Source: Novosphingobium sp. (lineage in GTDB: Bacteria > Pseudomonadota > Alphaproteobacteria > Sphingomonadales > Sphingomonadaceae). Taken from it: a stretch of 64,000 nt of DNA. How positions within the stretch are numbered: position 1 is the stretch's first letter; the number at the start of each line of letters is the position of its first letter. The position numbers and the translations under genes are program-made. Location: the NCBI RefSeq assembly GCF_030699305.1, contig NZ_JAUYNB010000033.1:1-64000 (forward strand), read 5' to 3'. Of this stretch, positions 1-9,546 are shown piece after piece. A model generated the notes under the pieces. The model was not told the origin of the DNA. It was given only the letters and a program-made list of their open reading frames with translations, and did no database searches.

Positions 1-141
1 AATCGCATCGAGCGCATGTTTGGGCAGCTCAAGATCAACCGCGCCATCGCCACCCGATACGATCAACTGGCCAACAGCTTCCTCGGAATGGTCCATATCG
101 CCACCGCCAGATACTGGCTCAAATTTGTCCACGCCGCCTAG
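1..141 (+). pseudogene. IS5-type transposase, C-terminal part (cut by window edge)
   Basis: An open frame runs from base 1 to a TAG stop and encodes 46 residues beginning NRIERMFGQLK and ending with YDQLANSFLGMVHIATARYW and a short tail. The spacing of the Glu in RIERMFGQLK and the following Arg/Lys-rich segment resembles the end of the DDE domain of IS5-family transposases. The start lies outside the window, so I cannot say whether the element is intact. No terminal inverted repeat can be assigned in the 176 bases before clpB without the other end. It marks a mobile-element boundary directly upstream of clpB. Confidence 0.7.
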
Positions 142-265
142 ATAGCGTTAGATTCTCGCAAATCCGCCATTTTTTGGCGCTTTGTTTCCCAATTGCGGAC
201 CTGCCCCCAGTGCCAATCTCAAAAAACCGCTCCAGCGGTGGTGTAAATTCTTGTCGGCACCCCTT

Positions 266-285
266 GTGTTGCGATTTGGCAACAC
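266..285. promoter_or_regulatory. Perfect 7-bp inverted repeat upstream of clpB
   Basis: GTGTTGC and GCAACAC flank a 6-base spacer and end 32 bases before the clpB start codon. This could be an operator or a short 5'-UTR hairpin. It is not the CIRCE element of HrcA-type heat-shock control, whose arms differ. I did not find a convincing sigma-32 promoter. The regulatory role is inference from position and symmetry only. Confidence 0.3.
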
Positions 286-317
286 TACTTGTTGGTGTGA
301 CAGGAGGCTGACACACC

Positions 318-2897
318 ATGAACCTCGAAAAATTTACCGATCGCGCCAAGGGTTTTCTCCAGAGCGCACAGACCGTTGCGATCCGGCTGAACCATCAGCG
401 GATCACCCCCGAACATATCCTGAAGGCGCTGCTGGAAGATAACGAGGGCATGGCCGCCGGGCTGATAACCCGCGCGGGCGGCAATCTCGGCATCGCGCAG
501 GCGGAAACCGACAAGGCGCTGGGCAGAATCGCGGCAGTGACCGGCGGCGGGGCGCAGCAGACGCCCGGGCTGGACAACGATGCCGTGCGGCTGCTCGATC
601 AGTGTGAGCAGCTTTCGGCCAAGGCGGGCGACAGTTATGTCACCGTGCAGCGCATCTTGCAGGCGCTGGCACTGGGGCTGACCAATCCGGCGGGACAGGC
701 GCTGAAAGCGGCCAACGTTGATCCGCGCGCGCTGGAAACGGCCATTCAGGAAGTGACCGGCGGGCGCAGTGCGGACAATGCCAGCGCCGAAAATTCCTAT
801 GAAGCGATGAAGAAATACGCCCGCGACCTCACCCAGGCCGCGCGCGACGGTAAGCTGGACCCGGTGATCGGCCGCGACGAGGAAATTCGCCGGACGATCC
901 AGATTCTGGCCCGCCGGACCAAGAACAACCCGGCGCTGATCGGTGAACCGGGCGTAGGCAAGACCGCGATTGCGGAGGGCCTGGCGCTGCGCATCGCCAA
1001 TGGCGACGTGCCCGACAGCCTGAAGGACCGCCGCCTGATGAGCCTCGACATGGGGTCGCTGATCGCGGGCGCGAAGTATCGCGGCGAGTTTGAGGAGCGG
1101 CTGAAGGCCGTGCTCGACGAAGTGAAGGGCGCCGAGGGCGAGATCATCCTGTTCATCGATGAAATGCACACGCTGATTGGCGCGGGCAAGGGCGAGGGCG
1201 CGATGGATGCGTCCAACCTGCTCAAGCCGGCGCTGGCGCGCGGTGAACTGCACTGCATCGGCGCGACCACGCTGGATGAATACCAGAAGCACGTCGAGAA
1301 AGACCCCGCGCTGCAACGCCGGTTCCAGCCGGTGTTCGTCGGCGAACCGACGGTCGAGGACACGATCTCGATCCTGCGCGGTCTGAAGGACCGCTATGAA
1401 TTGCACCACGGTGTGCGGATCGCCGACAATGCGATTGTCGCGGCGGCGACGCTGTCCAACCGCTACATCGCGGACCGGTTCCTGCCCGACAAGGCGATCG
1501 ACCTGATGGACGAGGCGGCCAGCCGCATCCGGATGGAAGTGGAAAGCAAGCCCGAGGAAATCGAGGTGCTGGACCGGCGGATCATCCAGCTGAAGATCGA
1601 GGAAATGGCGCTCGCCAAGGAGACCGATCAGGCATCGAAGGACCGGCTGGCGGCGCTGCGTGAGGAACTGGCCAATCTGGAGCAGCAATCCGCCGAGGTT
1701 ACCACCCGCTGGCAGAGCGAGCGCGACAAGATCGCGACCGAAGGCAAGATCAAGGAAGCGCTCGATGCCGCGCGGCTGGAACTGGAACAGGCCCAGCGGG
1801 CGGGCGATCTGGCGAAAGCCGGCGAGCTGTCATACGGCCGTATTCCCGAACTGGAGCGCCAGCTGAACGAGGCGCAGGGTCAGGCCGAAAACGCGCTTCT
1901 GCGCGAGGAAGTGACCGCCGACGATATCGCTGCCGTGGTCAGCCGCTGGACCGGCATCCCGGTCGACCGGATGATGGAGGGCGAGCGCGAGAAGCTGCTC
2001 AAGATGGAGCAGGTGATCGGCCAGCGCGTGATCGGTCAGGCCGATGCAGTGCTGGCGGTGTCCAAGGCGGTGCGCCGCGCGCGTGCCGGTTTGCAGGACC
2101 CGAACCGGCCGCTGGGCAGCTTCCTGTTCCTTGGCCCCACGGGCGTCGGCAAGACCGAGCTGACCAAGGCGCTGGCCGGGTTCCTGTTTGACGATGACAC
2201 CGCGATGGTGCGGATCGACATGAGCGAGTTCATGGAGAAGCACTCCGTCAGCCGCCTGATCGGCGCGCCTCCGGGTTATGTCGGCTATGACGAGGGCGGC
2301 GTGCTGACCGAAGCGGTGCGGCGGCGGCCGTATCAGGTCGTGCTGTTCGACGAGGTCGAGAAGGCCCACAGCGACGTGTTCAACGTGCTGCTGCAAGTGC
2401 TGGACGATGGCCGCCTGACCGATGGGCAGGGCCGCGTGGTGGACTTTACCAACACGCTGATCATCCTGACCAGCAACCTCGGCAGCCAGTATCTGGCGAA
2501 CCTGGAAGAAGGGCAGGATGTGGCCACGGTCGAGCCGCAGGTGATGGAAATCGTGCGCGGGCATTTCCGCCCCGAATTCCTGAACCGGCTGGACGAGATC
2601 ATCCTGTTCCACCGCCTGGGCATGGAGCACATGGCTCCGATCGTGGAAATCCAGGTCGGCCGGGTGGGCAAGCTGCTCAAGGACCGCAAGATCACGCTGG
2701 ACCTGACCGATGCGGCCAAGCGCTGGCTCGGCCGGGTGGGCTACGATCCGGTCTATGGCGCGCGGCCGCTGAAGCGGGCGGTGCAGCGGTATTTGCAGGA
2801 TCCGCTGGCCGAAAAGCTGCTGGGCGGGGAAATCCCCGATGGCAGCAGGCTGAAGATCGACGAAGGCGATGGCGCGCTGAACATTGTCGTGACCTGA
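318..2897 (+). CDS. clpB: ATP-dependent disaggregase ClpB
   Basis: Hsp100 chaperone that extracts and unfolds aggregated proteins together with DnaK/DnaJ/GrpE in the cytoplasm. At 859 residues it has normal length. The order is: N-terminal Clp repeat domain (about 1-145), first AAA domain with Walker A GEPGVGKT near residue 208, a long coiled-coil middle domain (about 410-530) that separates ClpB from ClpA/ClpC, second AAA domain with GPTGVGKT near 606, and the C-terminal D2-small domain. A GGAGG ribosome site precedes the ATG. It stands alone, with a transposase remnant upstream and a strong shared terminator downstream. Heat-shock control is expected from the family but was not demonstrated in the sequence. 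Confidence 0.98.
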   Translation: MNLEKFTDRAKGFLQSAQTVAIRLNHQRITPEHILKALLEDNEGMAAGLITRAGGNLGIAQAETDKALGRIAAVTGGGAQQTPGLDNDAVRLLDQCEQLSAKAGDSYVTVQRILQALALGLTNPAGQALKAANVDPRALETAIQEVTGGRSADNASAENSYEAMKKYARDLTQAARDGKLDPVIGRDEEIRRTIQILARRTKNNPALIGEPGVGKTAIAEGLALRIANGDVPDSLKDRRLMSLDMGSLIAGAKYRGEFEERLKAVLDEVKGAEGEIILFIDEMHTLIGAGKGEGAMDASNLLKPALARGELHCIGATTLDEYQKHVEKDPALQRRFQPVFVGEPTVEDTISILRGLKDRYELHHGVRIADNAIVAAATLSNRYIADRFLPDKAIDLMDEAASRIRMEVESKPEEIEVLDRRIIQLKIEEMALAKETDQASKDRLAALREELANLEQQSAEVTTRWQSERDKIATEGKIKEALDAARLELEQAQRAGDLAKAGELSYGRIPELERQLNEAQGQAENALLREEVTADDIAAVVSRWTGIPVDRMMEGEREKLLKMEQVIGQRVIGQADAVLAVSKAVRRARAGLQDPNRPLGSFLFLGPTGVGKTELTKALAGFLFDDDTAMVRIDMSEFMEKHSVSRLIGAPPGYVGYDEGGVLTEAVRRRPYQVVLFDEVEKAHSDVFNVLLQVLDDGRLTDGQGRVVDFTNTLIILTSNLGSQYLANLEEGQDVATVEPQVMEIVRGHFRPEFLNRLDEIILFHRLGMEHMAPIVEIQVGRVGKLLKDRKITLDLTDAAKRWLGRVGYDPVYGARPLKRAVQRYLQDPLAEKLLGGEIPDGSRLKIDEGDGALNIVVT

Positions 2898-2935
2898 CGG
2901 CGCGGGATCCTCCTGAACCGATCGCCAAACCGAAA

Positions 2936-2963
2936 GGGCGGCGTGGCTGGTGCCACGCCGCCC
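2936..2963. terminator. Bidirectional terminator between clpB and the TonB receptor
   Basis: A perfect 12-bp GC-rich stem (GGGCGGCGTGGC and its complement) closes on a TGGT loop. It lies between two convergent genes, 38 bases after the clpB stop and 31 bases after the receptor stop. The T tract is short on both sides, so termination efficiency is uncertain, but position and symmetry fit a shared terminator. Confidence 0.75.
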
Positions 2964-2994
2964 ATTTCCTGTGTCCCGCGCGGGGCAGGCGAAC

Positions 2995-5900
2995 TTAGAA
3001 GTTCGCCCGGAACCCGGCGTAAACGTAACGCCCGAAGGTGTCATACGGATCGCCGGCAGCCGTGCCGAGCAGGCCGAACGGCGGCTTCACGTCGGTCAGG
3101 TTGTCGATCCCGACATAGAAGTTGAACTTCTTGTCCGGCAGCTCGTAGTTGATCCGCATGTTGTGGTAGATGCGGCCCGGATAGTAGACTTCCGGGAACT
3201 GGTCGAGGTTCTGCGGGTCCAGCGTGGCCAGCTGGCCGGGGGTGCAGCTGCCGCCCGACAGGCCGGTGCTGCCCGAAGTCGGGCACAGACCGGTATACTG
3301 ATGCTGGGCTTCCCACGCACCGACGGCCTGCTTGCCGATATAGCGCACCGAATAACCGACATCGACTGGACCGAAGTCATAGGCGACCGAGAAGTTGGCG
3401 GCCCACATCGGATCGCCCAGTTCGCCCAGCTGGCGGTTCGGCACAGTCGGGTTGGTGGGATCAGTGTAGTTGTCCAGCATGGTGACGCGGGTGGCGATCG
3501 CACGGACGGTCAGGCGCTGGCCGTTGTCGAACGTCTTGCGATAGCTCAGGTCGATGTCGATGCCGCGCGTTTCCTGCTTGGCATAGTTGACCCCGCCCGA
3601 AATCACCGCTGGCTGCACGAACAGGCCGGTGGTCGAATCGCGATTGACGGTCGAGCAGAACGGATTGTTGATGCCGGTCGCGCTGTCATAGCACAAGTTG
3701 AGGATGGTCTGCGCGCCCAGTGCGGCGATCAGGTTCGTCACTTCGATGCGATAGTAATCGACCGTCAGGTTCAGACCCGGCAGGAACCGGGGTTCGACCA
3801 CTACGCCCAGCGTCAGGCTCTTGCCGGTTTCCTGAACCAGCGTCGGGTTGCCGCCCGACACAAAGCCGGTCGACGAGGTGCGCGCGGTGCAGTTCACCCA
3901 CGGATCGCCGAGTTCACGCTGGTCAGCCGGAACCGACGAGGTGACGCAGGCTGCAACTGCAGCAGCGTTGAACGTGGTCGGCACACCGCCCGCGGCGCAG
4001 TTTGCGGCGCGGTTGGGGTTGCTCGAAATGTTGATGGTATCGCAGGGATCGCCGATCTGCGCGAAGTTCTGGGTCTGCGGCGAGAACAGGTTGCTCTGCG
4101 TCGGGGCACGGACCGAGGTGGCATAGCCAGCGCGGAACCGGACATCCGGGATCGGCGCATAGATGCCCTGAACGTTCCACGCCCAGACGGTGCCGGCCGA
4201 GGTGTTGTAATCCGACACGCGGCCAGCGCCGCTGACGGTCAGTTCATGGGCCAGCGGCATTTCGCGCAGCAGCGGGATGCTGATTTCGCCAAACGCTTCC
4301 TTCACGGTCAGCTTCGGCGGAGCGAAGGTGGAGAAGCGGTTGAAGAAGAACGCGCCGTTCTTGGATGCACTGTCGTAATCGCTGAACGCGGTTTCTTCAC
4401 GGTATTCGCCGCCCAGCGCGAAGCTGATCGGGCCGCCCGGCAGTTCGAACAGCTGCGACAGATCGCCGCTGACGCTGCCCGAAGCGACGAACTGGGTCGC
4501 CTTTTCGTTGCGGGTGGCAGTGCCGTTCGAGAATGCGCGCGCTTCTGCGGTGGACTGACCATAGCCGAACAGGTTCAGCGGGATACAGTCGGTGCGGGTG
4601 TTGGTGACTGCGTTGACGCGGCAGATCACCTTCTGGCCATCGCCGTTGACGACGAAGTTGGTGCCGGAGAAGCCGACCGGTGCCAGAACCGAATCGACTG
4701 CCAGCGCCATGCCGTCGGCTGCCGTGCCGGCATCGTTGCGGATGCGCGCAACGTTGATCGCGTTCATCTTGGTCTTCAGTTCGCCGTAGTTCAGCGAGAG
4801 TTCGTAGTTCCAGTCGTCGTTGAACGTGCCTTCGAACCCGCCGACAATGCGATAGGTTTCGCGGGTGTGGGTTTCACCGCGACCGCCAAGGTCAACGTTG
4901 AAGCGCGACAGCGGGAAGGTCTGTGCGGCGGTTGCACCGGCGGTGCAGACGCCGTTAGCGGCCAGAATGGCGCGATTTGCGGCGGTCAGGAAGCCGTTGT
5001 CGCAGCGCCAGGTCGGGTTGAAGGTGGCCGAGGCGATAAAGGTCGGCTGGCCTTCCTGGTTGGCGCGGGTGCGCACATACTTGGCTTCGACGTAGGGACG
5101 GAATGCTTCCGACACGTCGAAGTGGCTGAGCAGGTTGAACGCCATGCGCTCGCTCTTCGGCAGCATCTGGCCAGTGTTGCGCAGGGTCGAGCCGTTGCCG
5201 CCCTTGATGTTGGTCGAACCGCCGAGTTCGTAGTTGCCTTCGGGCACATCGACATAGAGCTGGCCCGAATCGTTGAAGCGCAGATAGCGACCCACGCCGA
5301 CGCGGCCGATGGTGCCGCCGTCAGAGATCGAACCGTTCTTCACGCCGCATTCAAAGTTGGTGTCGAAGATGCCGTCGGTGCCGTTGGGTTCACCGGCAGT
5401 CGGTTCCACTGTCTGGAACTGGCAGCGGCCCGAAGACGCCCCGGTCAGGTAATCGCGGGCGAGGAACAGCACTTCTTCCTGGCGGGCATATTCGGCCGAC
5501 ACGGCAATGTTGCCGCGGCCATCGGCGAAGTTCTTGCCCCAGGTTCCGGCGACGAAGTAGCTGCCACGGTCCCCGCGCGAGGAAATCCCGCCCTGACCGC
5601 GCAGCGACAGACCTTCGTAGCTGCGCTTCAGCACGAAGTTGACGACGCCGGCGACGGCGTCCGAACCGTAAACGGCCGAGTTGCCGCCGGTCACCACGTC
5701 AACGCGTTCCAGCAGGTCAACCGGGATGGTGTTCACGTCGACCAGGTAGTCACCCGGCAGTGCGGTCACGTGGCGCTTGCCGTTGACCAGCACCAGCGTG
5801 CGCGAAATGCCCAGGCCGCGAAGGTCAAGGATGTTGAGGCCCGAGGTGCCGATGAAGCGGGTCGAGTTGCCCTGGCTGAAGGTCGAGCGCAGCGACGGCA

Positions 5901-6207
5901 GGTCGTTCAGCGCGTCACCCAGCGAAATGTCGCCGGTGTCGGTCAGGTCGGCCACGCTGACCGAGGTCAGCGGCACGGGCGAGCTGAGCGTCGGGCGGGC
6001 AATACGCGAGCCGGTCACCACGATCTGGGCGGATTCATCCGAATCGCAGACGCCGTTGTTGTTGGCATCTTCACATGCCGCAGCATCGGCGGCCGCATCT
6101 TGCGCATAGGCTGTGCCAGCGGTGCCAAGGCCGAACAGCGCCGCAGCAAGCGCCGCGCTGGAAAGACAGGTCGCGCTGTTCAGCGCCGACTTCCGGATGA
6201 AATTCAT
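2995..6207 (-). CDS. TonB-dependent outer-membrane receptor
   Basis: Energy-coupled outer-membrane transporter of 1070 residues. I start it at ATG 6207 because AAGGGG precedes it and MNFIRKSALN begins a clean signal peptide ending AYA (about 1-35); an upstream in-frame TTG at 6240 would spoil that. After the signal peptide comes a Cys-bounded acidic segment (about 45-58), then a TonB-box-like QIVVTGSRIARP (about 61-72), a plug domain and a beta-barrel ending in the usual terminal Phe. Size and Cys-rich barrel loops fit the large sphingomonad receptors with an unknown ligand. It is divergent from the thiolase operon, which might hint at import of a substrate for that pathway, but nothing in the sequence names a ligand. 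Confidence 0.93.
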   Translation of the reverse strand: MNFIRKSALNSATCLSSAALAAALFGLGTAGTAYAQDAAADAAACEDANNNGVCDSDESAQIVVTGSRIARPTLSSPVPLTSVSVADLTDTGDISLGDALNDLPSLRSTFSQGNSTRFIGTSGLNILDLRGLGISRTLVLVNGKRHVTALPGDYLVDVNTIPVDLLERVDVVTGGNSAVYGSDAVAGVVNFVLKRSYEGLSLRGQGGISSRGDRGSYFVAGTWGKNFADGRGNIAVSAEYARQEEVLFLARDYLTGASSGRCQFQTVEPTAGEPNGTDGIFDTNFECGVKNGSISDGGTIGRVGVGRYLRFNDSGQLYVDVPEGNYELGGSTNIKGGNGSTLRNTGQMLPKSERMAFNLLSHFDVSEAFRPYVEAKYVRTRANQEGQPTFIASATFNPTWRCDNGFLTAANRAILAANGVCTAGATAAQTFPLSRFNVDLGGRGETHTRETYRIVGGFEGTFNDDWNYELSLNYGELKTKMNAINVARIRNDAGTAADGMALAVDSVLAPVGFSGTNFVVNGDGQKVICRVNAVTNTRTDCIPLNLFGYGQSTAEARAFSNGTATRNEKATQFVASGSVSGDLSQLFELPGGPISFALGGEYREETAFSDYDSASKNGAFFFNRFSTFAPPKLTVKEAFGEISIPLLREMPLAHELTVSGAGRVSDYNTSAGTVWAWNVQGIYAPIPDVRFRAGYATSVRAPTQSNLFSPQTQNFAQIGDPCDTINISSNPNRAANCAAGGVPTTFNAAAVAACVTSSVPADQRELGDPWVNCTARTSSTGFVSGGNPTLVQETGKSLTLGVVVEPRFLPGLNLTVDYYRIEVTNLIAALGAQTILNLCYDSATGINNPFCSTVNRDSTTGLFVQPAVISGGVNYAKQETRGIDIDLSYRKTFDNGQRLTVRAIATRVTMLDNYTDPTNPTVPNRQLGELGDPMWAANFSVAYDFGPVDVGYSVRYIGKQAVGAWEAQHQYTGLCPTSGSTGLSGGSCTPGQLATLDPQNLDQFPEVYYPGRIYHNMRINYELPDKKFNFYVGIDNLTDVKPPFGLLGTAAGDPYDTFGRYVYAGFRANF

Positions 6208-6514
6208 AAGTTTGAGGCCCCTTAGATTATTGCCGCGCAAGGCGCGGAGAACGGTTCAACACAAACGCACCAGGCCAGTCCGCCCATTTGCGTCTGCAGG
6301 AACTTTCAGGCGAAAGCTCGATTCCCGCACCTTGTTGCAGTCGTAAAAGGGTTGCAAATCAGGATTTCTGGAACGCGGCATTTGCAGTTGCTGTGTTGTC
6401 TTTTTGCAACAAACGCGCATGCGCCATCGCAGGCTGGGGCAGACCTGCCGCTTGACGCTCGCCACCGCGCACCTTAATCGATCGATTAAATTGTCATTGA
6501 AAAGGAATCGGGAC
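6208..6514. promoter_or_regulatory. Divergent promoter region, receptor / thiolase operon
   Basis: This 307-base non-coding stretch separates two divergent transcription units. Toward the thiolase, TTGACG (6452-6457) is followed 17 bases later by TAATCG (6475-6480), a plausible -35/-10 pair. The weak -10 lies inside the palindrome at 6474-6489. On the receptor side I see TTGCAA repeats (around 6353 and 6413) but no clear promoter. No small gene or RNA is supported here. Confidence 0.4.
6474..6489. promoter_or_regulatory. 16-bp palindromic operator, thiolase operon
   Basis: TTAATCGATCGATTAA is a perfect palindrome overlapping the likely -10 region and ending 25 bases before the thiolase start codon. 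The same sequence with one mismatch lies before the aldehyde dehydrogenase at 40447-40462. Length and symmetry suit a TetR-family repressor, and a TetR gene sits in this operon (9543-10181). The pairing of regulator and site is inference. Confidence 0.65.
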
Positions 6515-7687
6515 ATGGCGACAGCCTATATCGTTGATGCAGTGCGGACCGCCGGTGGACGGCGTGGGGGCCGTCTGGCCGGGGTCCATCCGGTCGATCT
6601 GGCCGCCGCCGCGCTCGACGCGCTGGTGCTGCGCACCGGGATTGATCCCGGCGCTGTCGAAGATGTAATCATGGGCTGCGTCACGCAGGCCGGACAGCAG
6701 GCCGGTCAGGTTGGCCGCAACGCGGTGCTGGCGTCCAAGACGCTGCCGCAATCAACCCCGGCGGTCACGATCGATCGCCAGTGCGGTTCTTCGCAGCAGG
6801 CGATCCAGTTTGCCGCGCAGGCGGTGATGTCCGGCACGATGGACGTGGTGATCGCAGCAGGCGTGGAAAGCATGACCCGCGTGCCGATGGGCAGCAGCGC
6901 AATGTTCCATGCCAAGGAAGGGCTGGGCAATTACAAGTCGCCGGGGCTTGAGGAAAAGTATCCGGGCGTGATGTGGTCGCAGTTCATGGGCGCGGAAATG
7001 ATTGTCCAGAAGCATGGCTTCACCAAGGACGATCTGGACCGGTTTGCCCTGTCCAGCCACCAGAAGGCGATTGCCGCGACCAACGCCGGGGCCTTTGCTG
7101 GCGAAATCGTGCCGATCGCGATCGAGACGCCCGATGGCGCGGCGATGCACACCCAGGACGAAGGCATCCGGTTCGACGCGACGCTGGAAAGCATTTCGGG
7201 CGTCAAGCTGTTGTCCGAAGGCGGCACGCTGACCGCGGCCAGCTCCAGCCAGATCTGCGATGGCTCGTCGGCGGCGCTGGTCGTGTCGGAAGCCGCGCTC
7301 AAGCGCTATAATCTGACCCCGCTGGCCCGGATCCACACGCTGACCGTGACCGCTGGCGATCCGATCATCATGCTGGAAGAACCGCTGTTCGCGACCGACA
7401 AGGCGCTGGCCAAGGCGGGCCTGAAGATCGGCGATATCGACCTCTATGAAGTGAACGAGGCGTTCGCTTCGGTGCCGATGGCGTGGCTCAAGCACACCGG
7501 CGCGGACCCGGAAAAGCTGAACGTCAATGGCGGCGCGATTGCGCTGGGCCATCCGCTTGGCGCTTCGGGCACCAAGCTGATGTCGACGCTGCTGCACGCG
7601 CTGAAGGCGCGCGGCGGCAAGGTTGGCCTGCAGACGATGTGCGAAGGCGGCGGTGTCGCCAACGTCACGATCGTCGAAATGGTCTGA
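6515..7687 (+). CDS. Acetyl-CoA acetyltransferase (thiolase)
   Basis: Thiolase of 390 residues, catalysing either thiolytic cleavage of 3-ketoacyl-CoA or acetyl-CoA condensation. ATG 6515 is chosen because AAAGGA precedes it and the protein then begins MATAYIVDAVRT like the family; an upstream in-frame start would run through the operator. Visible catalytic residues are Cys90 in DRQCGSSQQA, His346 in GHPLGASG and Cys376 in MCEGGGVA. It heads a (+) operon with an SDR dehydrogenase and an enoyl-CoA hydratase, so a degradative beta-oxidation role is likelier than polyhydroxybutyrate synthesis. The true acyl chain is unknown. Confidence 0.93.
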   Translation: MATAYIVDAVRTAGGRRGGRLAGVHPVDLAAAALDALVLRTGIDPGAVEDVIMGCVTQAGQQAGQVGRNAVLASKTLPQSTPAVTIDRQCGSSQQAIQFAAQAVMSGTMDVVIAAGVESMTRVPMGSSAMFHAKEGLGNYKSPGLEEKYPGVMWSQFMGAEMIVQKHGFTKDDLDRFALSSHQKAIAATNAGAFAGEIVPIAIETPDGAAMHTQDEGIRFDATLESISGVKLLSEGGTLTAASSSQICDGSSAALVVSEAALKRYNLTPLARIHTLTVTAGDPIIMLEEPLFATDKALAKAGLKIGDIDLYEVNEAFASVPMAWLKHTGADPEKLNVNGGAIALGHPLGASGTKLMSTLLHALKARGGKVGLQTMCEGGGVANVTIVEMV

Positions 7688-7752
7688 ACTTTTTGGCGGC
7701 CCCGGCACGGCGCCGGGGTCGCTCATTTCCGTATATTCAAGAGGACACTGAC

Positions 7753-8535
7753 ATGAAGCTCGACAACACTGTTGCTGCCGTCGTCACCGGGGGCGCTTCG
7801 GGCCTTGGCGCCGCCACCGCCCGCGCGCTGGCCGCGAAGGGCGTGAAGGTCGCGATTTTCGATCTGCAGGAAGAAAAGGGCAAAGCCGTTGCCGCTGAAA
7901 TCGGCGGCGTGTTCTGCGAATGCAACGTCACCAGCGACGACAGCGTCGACGCCGCCTTCGCGCAGGCCCGCGCGGCCCACGGGCAGGAACGCATCCTGAT
8001 CAACTGCGCCGGTACCGGCAACGCGATCAAGACCGCCGGCCGCAGCAAGGAAGACGGCTCGATCAAGCACTTCCCGCTCGATGCGTTCAACTGGATCGTC
8101 CAGATCAACCTGGTCGGCACGTTCCGCTGCATCGCCAAGTCGGCGGCTGGCATGCTGACGCTTGATCCGCAGGAAGACGGGGATCGCGGCGCGATCGTCA
8201 ACACCGCTTCGGTCGCGGCTGAAGATGGCCAGATGGGCCAGGCCGCCTATTCCGCCTCGAAGGGCGGCGTCGTCGGCATGACCCTGCCGATCGCGCGCGA
8301 TCTGGCGAGCGAGAACATCCGCGTCAACACCATCCTGCCGGGCATTTTCGACACCCCGCTGCTGGCTGGCGCTCCGCAGAACGTGCGCGACGCCCTGGGC
8401 GCGACGGTGCTGAATCCCAAGCGCCTTGGCAATCCGGTGGAATACGCCGCGCTGGCGCTGTGCATGGTCGAGAACGGCTATTTCAACGGCGAGGACGTGC
8501 GGCTCGACGGTGGCATCCGCATGGCCCCGCGTTAA
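7753..8535 (+). CDS. SDR-family 3-hydroxyacyl-CoA dehydrogenase
   Basis: Short-chain dehydrogenase of 260 residues, most like the type-2 3-hydroxyacyl-CoA dehydrogenases (HSD17B10 group). It carries the cofactor motif TGGASGLG (12-19), NCAG near 84-87, and a catalytic Ser153, Tyr166 and Lys170 in YSASK. It would oxidise a 3-hydroxyacyl-CoA with NAD+, giving the substrate of the preceding thiolase. It lies 65 bases after the thiolase with its own start ATG at 7753. A general SDR oxidoreductase acting on another substrate cannot be excluded. Confidence 0.88.
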   Translation: MKLDNTVAAVVTGGASGLGAATARALAAKGVKVAIFDLQEEKGKAVAAEIGGVFCECNVTSDDSVDAAFAQARAAHGQERILINCAGTGNAIKTAGRSKEDGSIKHFPLDAFNWIVQINLVGTFRCIAKSAAGMLTLDPQEDGDRGAIVNTASVAAEDGQMGQAAYSASKGGVVGMTLPIARDLASENIRVNTILPGIFDTPLLAGAPQNVRDALGATVLNPKRLGNPVEYAALALCMVENGYFNGEDVRLDGGIRMAPR

Positions 8536-8560
8536 GGTCACGGCGGTATCTGGCGCCCCT

Positions 8561-8622
8561 GCGCAGGCGGGGGCCTCAGGCCGCAAGTGGACTGCTGACC
8601 GGGTAAATGCCCCCGCCTGCGC
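8561..8622. repeat. Intergenic inverted repeat (GC-rich, 14-bp arms)
   Basis: GCGCAGGCGGGGGC (8561-8574) and its complement (8609-8622) bracket 34 bases between the SDR gene and the enoyl-CoA hydratase. The motif resembles GC-rich dispersed intergenic repeats common in sphingomonads. As RNA it would form a stable hairpin that could attenuate or protect the upstream message. Confidence 0.6.
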
Positions 8623-8673
8623 CGGGACGCGCCAAAAAAGGGGCGATGCGATAAAATATAACGGGAGAAGGCA

Positions 8674-9546
8674 ATGGGTTATTCGCAGATCAGCCTCGAC
8701 ATCAGCGAAGGCATCGCCACGCTGACGCTCAACCGGCCGGAAAAACTCAATGCCTTCACCGGCACGATGATGAGCGAAATCATCGATGCGATGGACCGCA
8801 CCGATGCCGATGACAGCGTGCGGGCGGTAATCTTTACCGGCGCGGGCGACCGGGCCTATTGCGCCGGGGCCGATCTGACGCCCGATGACGGGCGCGCGGT
8901 GTTTGCCAGCGGCGAGGCGGTGGAGGACCTGTCCGATCCGCGTGTGCGCGATGGCGGCGGGCTGCTGACGCTGCGGCTCTATCAGTCGAAAAAGCCGCTG
9001 ATCGGCGCGTGCAACGGTGTGGCTGTGGGCGTGGGCATTACGATGCAGCTGCCGATGGACATTCGGCTGGCATCCGAAAACGCGCGGTACGGGTTTGTTT
9101 TCGCGCGCCGGGGGATCGTGCCGGAGGCGTGCTCCAGCTGGTTCCTGCCGCGGCTGGTCGGCACCAGCCAGGCGCTGGAATGGTGCATGACCGGCCGGAT
9201 TTTCGACGCACAGGAAGCGTTGCGCGGCGGGCTGGTCCGGTCAGTCCACCCGCAGGGGGAACTGCTGGACGCCGCGCGCGGGCTGGCGCGTGAAATCGCG
9301 GACAACACCTCGGCCGTGTCGGTGGCGATGACCCGCGCGATGCTGTGGCGCATTCCCCCCGGCGCGCACCCGATGGAAGCGCACAAGGTCGACAGCCGCG
9401 CGATCTATCGCCTGTCGAAGGGCGTCGACGCGAAGGAAGGTGTGCAAAGCTTCCTTGAGAAGCGCCCGCCCGCCTTCCCTGGCCGGGTTTCTGCCGATAT
9501 GCCCGACTTCTACCCGTGGTGGGGTGAGGAGCCGCCGTACGAATGA
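8674..9546 (+). CDS. Enoyl-CoA hydratase/isomerase family protein
   Basis: Crotonase-fold protein of 290 residues that would hydrate an enoyl-CoA. The N-terminal half shows LNRPEKLNAFTG and the oxyanion segment CAGADL (63-68). Glu151 in RRGIVPEA is in the place of a catalytic acid. The usual first catalytic Glu position lies in the GVAVGVGITMQLPMD segment and is not obviously Glu, so the exact reaction is uncertain. GGGAGAAGG precedes the ATG. The stop overlaps the start of the TetR gene by 4 bases (ATGA), so translation of the two is probably coupled. Confidence 0.9.
   Translation: MGYSQISLDISEGIATLTLNRPEKLNAFTGTMMSEIIDAMDRTDADDSVRAVIFTGAGDRAYCAGADLTPDDGRAVFASGEAVEDLSDPRVRDGGGLLTLRLYQSKKPLIGACNGVAVGVGITMQLPMDIRLASENARYGFVFARRGIVPEACSSWFLPRLVGTSQALEWCMTGRIFDAQEALRGGLVRSVHPQGELLDAARGLAREIADNTSAVSVAMTRAMLWRIPPGAHPMEAHKVDSRAIYRLSKGVDAKEGVQSFLEKRPPAFPGRVSADMPDFYPWWGEEPPYE

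Noticed and set aside
142..317. Right-end inverted repeat of the IS5-type element
   Set aside because: Without the left end the terminal repeat and target duplication cannot be defined.
2950..6225. 1091-residue open frame antisense to the TonB receptor
   Set aside because: It mirrors the receptor frame almost end to end, has an Arg/His/Gly-rich composition typical of antisense reading in GC-rich DNA and no signal peptide, ribosome site or domain.
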